From: an uncultured Methylococcales bacterium
GTDB lineage: Bacteria; Pseudomonadota; Gammaproteobacteria; Methylococcales; Methylomonadaceae
Assembly: GCA_903902705.1 (NCBI GenBank)
Contig: CAIUVX010000063.1
Coordinates: forward strand, 1-64,000
Length of the DNA: 64,000 nucleotides
Direction of reading: 5' to 3'
In this document: positions 58,727 through 64,000 of the stretch, piece after piece
Layout of the letters: each line of letters opens with the position of its first letter
Position numbering within the stretch: the first letter of the stretch is position 1
Program-made: the position numbers and the translations under genes
Notes under the pieces: model-generated
Databases searched by the model: none
The model's input: only the letters and a program-made list of their open reading frames with translations
What the model was told of the DNA's origin: nothing

Positions 58727-59528
58727 AACCCGTATGGTGTTGGGTGTGGAATATGATGGCAGTGGTTTTTGTGGCTGGCAATGGCAAGTTCAGCACCGCA
58801 ATGTTCAGCAGGTGTTAGAGCAGGCGTTAAGCAAAATTGCGAATCATCCTGTCACTGTGCAATGCGCAGGACGCACAGATACAGGCGTACACGCGCTGGA
58901 ACAAGTGGTGCATTTTGATACCACCACCACGCGAGAGCTTCGTGAGTGGTTGATGGGAGGTAATAGTTTTTTGCCTAATGATGTGCGTATTACTTGGGTG
59001 CAAACTGCTATTGGTGATTTTCATGCTCGTTATAGTGCGATTGCACGTTTTTATCGTTATGTTATTTTAAATCGTCCGATTAAATCAGCGTTATTGCGCA
59101 ATCAAGTAACGTGGCACGCAGCACCATTGGATGCAGAAAAAATGCACTCAGCCGCACAGGTGTTGATTGGTCAGCATGATTTTTCCTCGTTTCGCGCTCA
59201 AGGCTGCCAGTCTAAAAGTCCGTGTCGGTTGATGTATTTTATTGATGTTTATCGAGATGACGATAAAGTAATTATTGATATATCTGCCAATGCGTTTTTA
59301 CATCACATGGTACGCAATATTGCGGGCGTATTAATGGCGATAGGTGCGGGTAAACAGCCTGTCGAATGGACAGAGGAATTACTTCATGTTAAAAGTCGCA
59401 AACTCGGTGGAGTGACTGCGCCGCCCGATGGTTTGTATTTAGGTGCAGTGTATTACCCCAAACATTATGGACTTGCGAAACATTGCGTATTTGATAAATT
59501 GCCAGATAATGCGCGGCGGTTTGATTAG
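58719..59528 (+). CDS. truA: tRNA pseudouridine(38-40) synthase
   Basis: VEYDGSGFCGWQWQ; CAGRTDTGVHALEQVVHF; FLHHMVRNIAGVL. Confidence 0.96.
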   Translation: MSKTRMVLGVEYDGSGFCGWQWQVQHRNVQQVLEQALSKIANHPVTVQCAGRTDTGVHALEQVVHFDTTTTRELREWLMGGNSFLPNDVRITWVQTAIGDFHARYSAIARFYRYVILNRPIKSALLRNQVTWHAAPLDAEKMHSAAQVLIGQHDFSSFRAQGCQSKSPCRLMYFIDVYRDDDKVIIDISANAFLHHMVRNIAGVLMAIGAGKQPVEWTEELLHVKSRKLGGVTAPPDGLYLGAVYYPKHYGLAKHCVFDKLPDNARRFD

Positions 59529-59553
59529 TTTCTTTTACCAATAGGGTGATGAT

Positions 59554-60177
59554 ATGAATAATTTTTTAGCGTGGCAAGTTCATGGCAATGCCGATCAAGG
59601 TGGCGGTTTGCTGGAGATGTTGACAGGGATGCTGGCTTTTTTTGAAGGTTTAACCGCATCGGGTGGGGATGGCTTTTTTAATGCCTTGATGCCAGGACTA
59701 GCAGGAATGAATAATATTCATCCATTGTTAGTGCATTTTCCGATTGCATTTTTAGTGGTTTTTTTTCTGTTCGATGTTGTGGCTTGTTTGGCAAAAAAAC
59801 CACAGTGGCGTGAAGTCGCTAGTTATTTATTATATTTTGGCGCGATTGGTGCAGTTTTTACCGTTATCGCTGGCTTTGCAGCGGCTTATGAGGTGCCGCA
59901 TAATGATGTCGTTCATGCCATTATGGAACGGCATGAAAGTTTTGGCGTAGCGGTATTGACGTTGGCGGTGAGTTTGTCTTTGTGGCGATTAAAAAAAGGT
60001 GCGTTGCTAACAGGCGGGGCGAATACGTTTTTTCTTATCCTGTCAGGGTTAATGTGTGTGCTACTGGCACTGGGTGCAGATTTGGGCGGTTTGATGGTTT
60101 ATAAATACGGCACAGCGGTTCAACTTGTTCAACCGCAACCTGCAAGCGAAAGTAATCATCATGAACACGATCATTAA
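59554..60177 (+). CDS. DUF2231-type membrane protein
   Basis: [25 protein letters not shown]; four TM helices; His-rich C-terminus. Confidence 0.8.
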   Translation: MNNFLAWQVHGNADQGGGLLEMLTGMLAFFEGLTASGGDGFFNALMPGLAGMNNIHPLLVHFPIAFLVVFFLFDVVACLAKKPQWREVASYLLYFGAIGAVFTVIAGFAAAYEVPHNDVVHAIMERHESFGVAVLTLAVSLSLWRLKKGALLTGGANTFFLILSGLMCVLLALGADLGGLMVYKYGTAVQLVQPQPASESNHHEHDH

Positions 60178-60186
60178 TTTCATCGT

Positions 60187-61254
60187 ATGAGCAAACCACG
60201 CAAAATCCTAGTCATTGCTTTGCGTTATTTGGGTGATGTGCTATTGACTACGCCGTTAATACACTCACTACGTCAAGCGTATCCCGATGCCCAGTTAGAT
60301 ATATTGGTCTATGCCAATACGGTTGTGATGTTGGAAGGTAATGCTGACATTAATCAACTTATTACCGTACCGAGCAAGGCAAAGTTAGCCGATCATTGGA
60401 CATTATTTAAACAACTTGCCAGAAGCTATGATCTGGCGATTACTACGCAATGCGGTGATCGTCCTTTTTTATACAGTTTGTTTGCCGCTTCACGGCGGAT
60501 AGGCGTAGTGCCGCCTAAACCTCATACAGGTTGGTGGAAACGGTTTTTTCTGCAATATTGGTTAGAATTTGATGATGACAATACCCATACGGTGTTACAG
60601 CATTTAAAAATACTGACATTAATTAATGTGCCGCCTTGTTTTTTGTTAGTTCCACCACAAACTGATGACACGCAGGCATTGAATCAATTAGTCGGCAATA
60701 GTGTTTACGCAGTTTTACACACCCATCCACAATGGACTTATAAACAATGGACGATTGCAGGCTGGACAGAAATAGGGCTTTATTTGCATGAGCTAGGCTT
60801 AAAGTTGGTACTGACAGGGGGAGCGGCACAAGCAGAAATTGATTATGTTGCGGATATTGCCAAGCAATTGCCTGAGGATACACTTAATCTTGCTGGGCGA
60901 GTGTCTTTAGCGCAATTGACACATTTATTGACTAACGCTGCATTATACATAGGCGTTGATACGGGTATTACACATTTGGCAGCCGCAACTAATGTGCCTG
61001 TTATTGCTCTGTATGGACCAACTAATCCTGTTAAATGGGCTCCTTGGCCATACCGCTTTGAGCAAAATACCAACCCATTTTCAAAAATAGGTAGTCAGAC
61101 GGTCAATAACATTTATTTGCTTCAAGGTGAAAAATCCTGTGTGCCTTGTCATTTGGAAGGCTGCGATAAGCATCAAGGTAGTCGCAGTGTCTGTTTGGAT
61201 ACGCTAAGCCCTGATCGAGTAAAGGCAACGATTCGATTGATACTCAATAAATAG
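60187..61254 (+). CDS. Glycosyltransferase family 9 (heptosyltransferase-like)
   Basis: KILVIALRYLGDVLLTTPLIHSLRQAYPDAQLDILVY; LYIGVDTGITHLAAATNVPVIALYGPTNP. Confidence 0.92.
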   Translation: MSKPRKILVIALRYLGDVLLTTPLIHSLRQAYPDAQLDILVYANTVVMLEGNADINQLITVPSKAKLADHWTLFKQLARSYDLAITTQCGDRPFLYSLFAASRRIGVVPPKPHTGWWKRFFLQYWLEFDDDNTHTVLQHLKILTLINVPPCFLLVPPQTDDTQALNQLVGNSVYAVLHTHPQWTYKQWTIAGWTEIGLYLHELGLKLVLTGGAAQAEIDYVADIAKQLPEDTLNLAGRVSLAQLTHLLTNAALYIGVDTGITHLAAATNVPVIALYGPTNPVKWAPWPYRFEQNTNPFSKIGSQTVNNIYLLQGEKSCVPCHLEGCDKHQGSRSVCLDTLSPDRVKATIRLILNK

Positions 61255-61256
61255 CG

Positions 61257-62078
61257 TTAGCTTTTTCTCTGAAATTTTGAAAACAGCGATTGGATAGGAT
61301 TTTTTTTAGTGATTTCTGGTTCTGGCTTTTCTGGAGGAGCTTGCTCATATTTTTTTTGATAGCTGGCGGCTTTGCTTTGTACTGCTGCCTTAATAGCATT
61401 TCTACGTTCAATGGACAAATCATCATCAACTTTGACGAAGCGTTTATCTTTACGCAGAAAATAACAGAGCAAGGCATCTAAAAAATCATTATCAAGCTCT
61501 TCGGGTGTATAGCTCTTGCTAAACGACTGAAGATTTTCATGATTTTTGATAAATACTTTCAACATTGATTGCTTATAATCAACCTCAATGCGAAAAGCAA
61601 CAGGAACTTTTTTTTGAACTGTAAAAATCGTGAAAGCTGGGCTACCAATGGGCGAGTGGTGTTTCCAATCAAAGGACAGTTTTTTAGCTTGTAGAAACTG
61701 AATTTCTTTATCAATTAAAGGTTCAGATTCTACCCGATAACTGAACTCGCCTTTTGCTTCGCAAAAAAAACCGACGTTAATTTGCATCAAGCGATTGTAA
61801 TCGGCAAGACCAATACGTCCATCAGTATTAATTCTATAATTTGATTGAAAAAGATTGCCAAATTGCGGATATTTCAAGCAATAGTTTCTTACCTCAACGG
61901 GTTCTTTCAGAAAATTGAGATACTCAATGGTTTCTTGAAAACTATCAAAAATAAACTGCATTTTGGGCAAAATTTTTGCCTGATAAATCTCCTCCAACTG
62001 CTCATTAGCCAAGGCTTCTTGCTGTTCAGCCGATTTTTTTTCATCGGCTTTTTTTCTTAACTCATCCAGCACACTCAT
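61257..62078 (-). CDS. Hypothetical protein
   Basis: 273-aa ORF, N-terminal charged coil; no family recognised. Confidence 0.6.
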   Translation of the reverse strand: MSVLDELRKKADEKKSAEQQEALANEQLEEIYQAKILPKMQFIFDSFQETIEYLNFLKEPVEVRNYCLKYPQFGNLFQSNYRINTDGRIGLADYNRLMQINVGFFCEAKGEFSYRVESEPLIDKEIQFLQAKKLSFDWKHHSPIGSPAFTIFTVQKKVPVAFRIEVDYKQSMLKVFIKNHENLQSFSKSYTPEELDNDFLDALLCYFLRKDKRFVKVDDDLSIERRNAIKAAVQSKAASYQKKYEQAPPEKPEPEITKKNPIQSLFSKFQRKS

Positions 62079-62506
62079 CTTTATTTTCCTTGGAGTCTTT
62101 GCCTATTGAATTTAAAAAAGTAGATTGAGTACATAATATATTAAAAAGTAGCGTGGTAAGAAATAGCTACAAATGCGCCTAATCCAAACTACTACATCAA
62201 TCTGTCATTATAACCTACTCCTGCCCAGACCGATGAAAATAGCAAGTAAACTTAGCACAGTTTTAGATATAAATTTGCTTAATGATTATTCAATAATACG
62301 CACAACTCATGATTATTGAATCGTAATGTCACAAAAATTTAGTGTTACACCATGTAACGAAACTCGTAAAGCCTAGTATGATGTACTAGGAGATTTTGTA
62401 TTTTATTGGAAATTGTTTATCAAATTACCGAGCAAACAAATCAAATATAATCATAACTAAGGTTTTTTATGAAAATTAAATTGTCCACACGGGGTGGTGG
62501 TAGCAC

Positions 62507-62710
62507 ATGATAACTGATAAATTAACGCATCCAAATAATCAACTATCCTCGCCTTGCGTAAGAAATTGCTGTCTGGACGATAATGACATTTGCTTGGGTT
62601 GTTTTCGTACGCTTGATGAAATTACCCATTGGATTGACGTTGATGAACAAACTCGCCAGCTTTTTCTAGCAAATGCAAAGACTCGGCAACACCGCTATCA
62701 GCAAAAATAA
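62507..62710 (+). CDS. DUF1289 domain-containing protein
   Basis: SPCVRNCCLDDNDICLGCFRTLDEITHWI. Confidence 0.9.
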   Translation: MITDKLTHPNNQLSSPCVRNCCLDDNDICLGCFRTLDEITHWIDVDEQTRQLFLANAKTRQHRYQQK

Positions 62711-62741
62711 TGACTATAATGCTCAGCACAGGAGATATGCG

Positions 62742-63341
62742 ATGAAACAATTACACCGAAAAGATTTATTTGGCTGGTCAGAATTTGACAAACAACGCAA
62801 CCTAGATTTTCACAGCATATTGTGGGTGCGTGATGGAGGCAATGTATTGATTGATCCATTGCCCATGTCTGAACACGATCACGATCATTTACAACGTTTA
62901 GGTGGCGTTAATTATATTATCATCACCAATAGCGATCATTGTCGTGCCACTGAACAAATTGTCAGTAGCACTGGCGCGTTAGTTTATGCCCCTGCCGATG
63001 AAGAAGACCGCTTTCCTATATTTTGTGACCATTGGATTCATGATAAAGAAGAAGTGTTTGCAGGGCTAATTGCCTATCAACTGCACGGCTCAAAAACAGC
63101 AGGCGAACTGGCATTATTACTAGACCATCACACCCTTATCACAGGCGATTTAATTCGTTGTCATGTTGCGGGTGAATTATGTTTACTACCCGATGCTAAG
63201 CTTTCAAATAAACACTTAGCGGTAAAATCAGTTAAACGTCTTGCTGAATTACCAAACATCACCGCTGTATTGACGGGTGACGGGTGGCCTATCTTTAGTC
63301 ATGGTAGCGAAGCACTGCACCGTTTAGCGCGTTCGCTATAG
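62742..63341 (+). CDS. MBL-fold-like hydrolase family protein
   Basis: WVRDGGNVLIDPLPMSEHDHDHLQRLGGVNYIIITNSDHCRATEQI...LITGDLIRCH; start at 62742 preferred. Confidence 0.65.
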   Translation: MKQLHRKDLFGWSEFDKQRNLDFHSILWVRDGGNVLIDPLPMSEHDHDHLQRLGGVNYIIITNSDHCRATEQIVSSTGALVYAPADEEDRFPIFCDHWIHDKEEVFAGLIAYQLHGSKTAGELALLLDHHTLITGDLIRCHVAGELCLLPDAKLSNKHLAVKSVKRLAELPNITAVLTGDGWPIFSHGSEALHRLARSL

Positions 63342-63377
63342 TGAGGTCAATTTTTTTGGCAAATTAATGTTTGAACT

Positions 63378-64000
63378 ATGATGAAAAATGCGGCTTTAAA
63401 ACTTAACAGTTTTATCATTACCATTATTTTCAGCTGTTTTGCTGTCGTTTATAGCGATGTGCTTTCGTTCGCACATAAAGACAGTCAGCCCATAGCAATT
63501 AACACTCAACACGCACCTGTGTCTTACAGCAAGGATGTCAAACCGATACTGGATGCGCGTTGTGTTGCTTGCCATGCTTGTTACGACTCCCCATGTCAAT
63601 TAAAACTCACTGCTGCTGAAGGCTTAGCGCGAGGCGCGACTAAACATACTGTTTACGATCATGAACGACTGGAAGCCGTTGAACCCACACGTTTGTTCAT
63701 TGATGAAACCAGCACCGCAGACTGGCGAAAAAAGGACTTTTTTTCCGTCATTAATGAAGACAATAACAGCCCACAAGACAATCTCAATAAATCCTTAATC
63801 GCTAAATTGTTGCGCTTAAAACGTGAGCATCCGTTGCCAACCACAGGCAAGCTTCCTAAAGACATCGAACTGACCCTAGAGCGTAAATTACAATGCTCTA
63901 CGCTAGACGAATTTGCCGAGCATCAACAAAAACACCCACTGTGGGGTATGCCTTATGGAATGTCACCACTGACAGAGCAACAGGAAAATACCTTATTAAA
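63378..64000 (+). CDS. cti: Fatty acid cis/trans isomerase, 3' truncated by window edge
   Basis: Frame open to window end: ...APVSYSKDVKPILDARCVACHACYDSPCQLKLTAAEGLARGATKHTVYD...; heme CxxCH motif. Not in the ORF track. Confidence 0.88.
   Translation, partial: MMKNAALKLNSFIITIIFSCFAVVYSDVLSFAHKDSQPIAINTQHAPVSYSKDVKPILDARCVACHACYDSPCQLKLTAAEGLARGATKHTVYDHERLEAVEPTRLFIDETSTADWRKKDFFSVINEDNNSPQDNLNKSLIAKLLRLKREHPLPTTGKLPKDIELTLERKLQCSTLDEFAEHQQKHPLWGMPYGMSPLTEQQENTLL

Noticed and set aside
1-64000. CRISPR arrays, prophage or integron structure
   Set aside because: No regularly spaced repeats, phage structural genes, or attC-like arrays with integrase were seen.

Overview
The window looks like a chromosome segment of a gammaproteobacterial methylotroph or methanotroph. 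This is inferred from a XoxF-type (lanthanide) methanol dehydrogenase at the left edge, two MxaD-like SRPBCC proteins with a YVTN beta-propeller protein, NAD-formate dehydrogenase fdsGB and a pqqE remnant. About 60 coding regions are supportable. Housekeeping genes include metZ, pgsA, uvrC, lon, gspE/gspF, selO, surE, pcm, ispD and truA, and there is one tRNA-His(GTG). The fatty acid cis/trans isomerase at the right edge is cut by the window and absent from the ORF track. Much of the interest is outside the ORF track: several families of intergenic palindromic repeats, with 3' gene stubs lying next to them (pqqE, rtcB), an IS110 transposase stub, a truncated HicA toxin and a frameshifted pfkB kinase. 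The best candidates for under-described biology are: (1) a two-gene AAA ATPase plus PD-(D/E)XK-like protein module at 28195-29882; (2) tandem paralogous large secreted proteins with a shared N-terminal domain and different C-terminal modules at 47030-51983; (3) an SbmA/YddA-like ABC protein with every canonical ATPase motif eroded, closely followed by a fungal-type exo-beta-1,3-glucanase, at 52544-55380; (4) the MxaD-like duplicate plus beta-propeller locus at 55943-58121. All calls are from reading the sequence; no database search was run.
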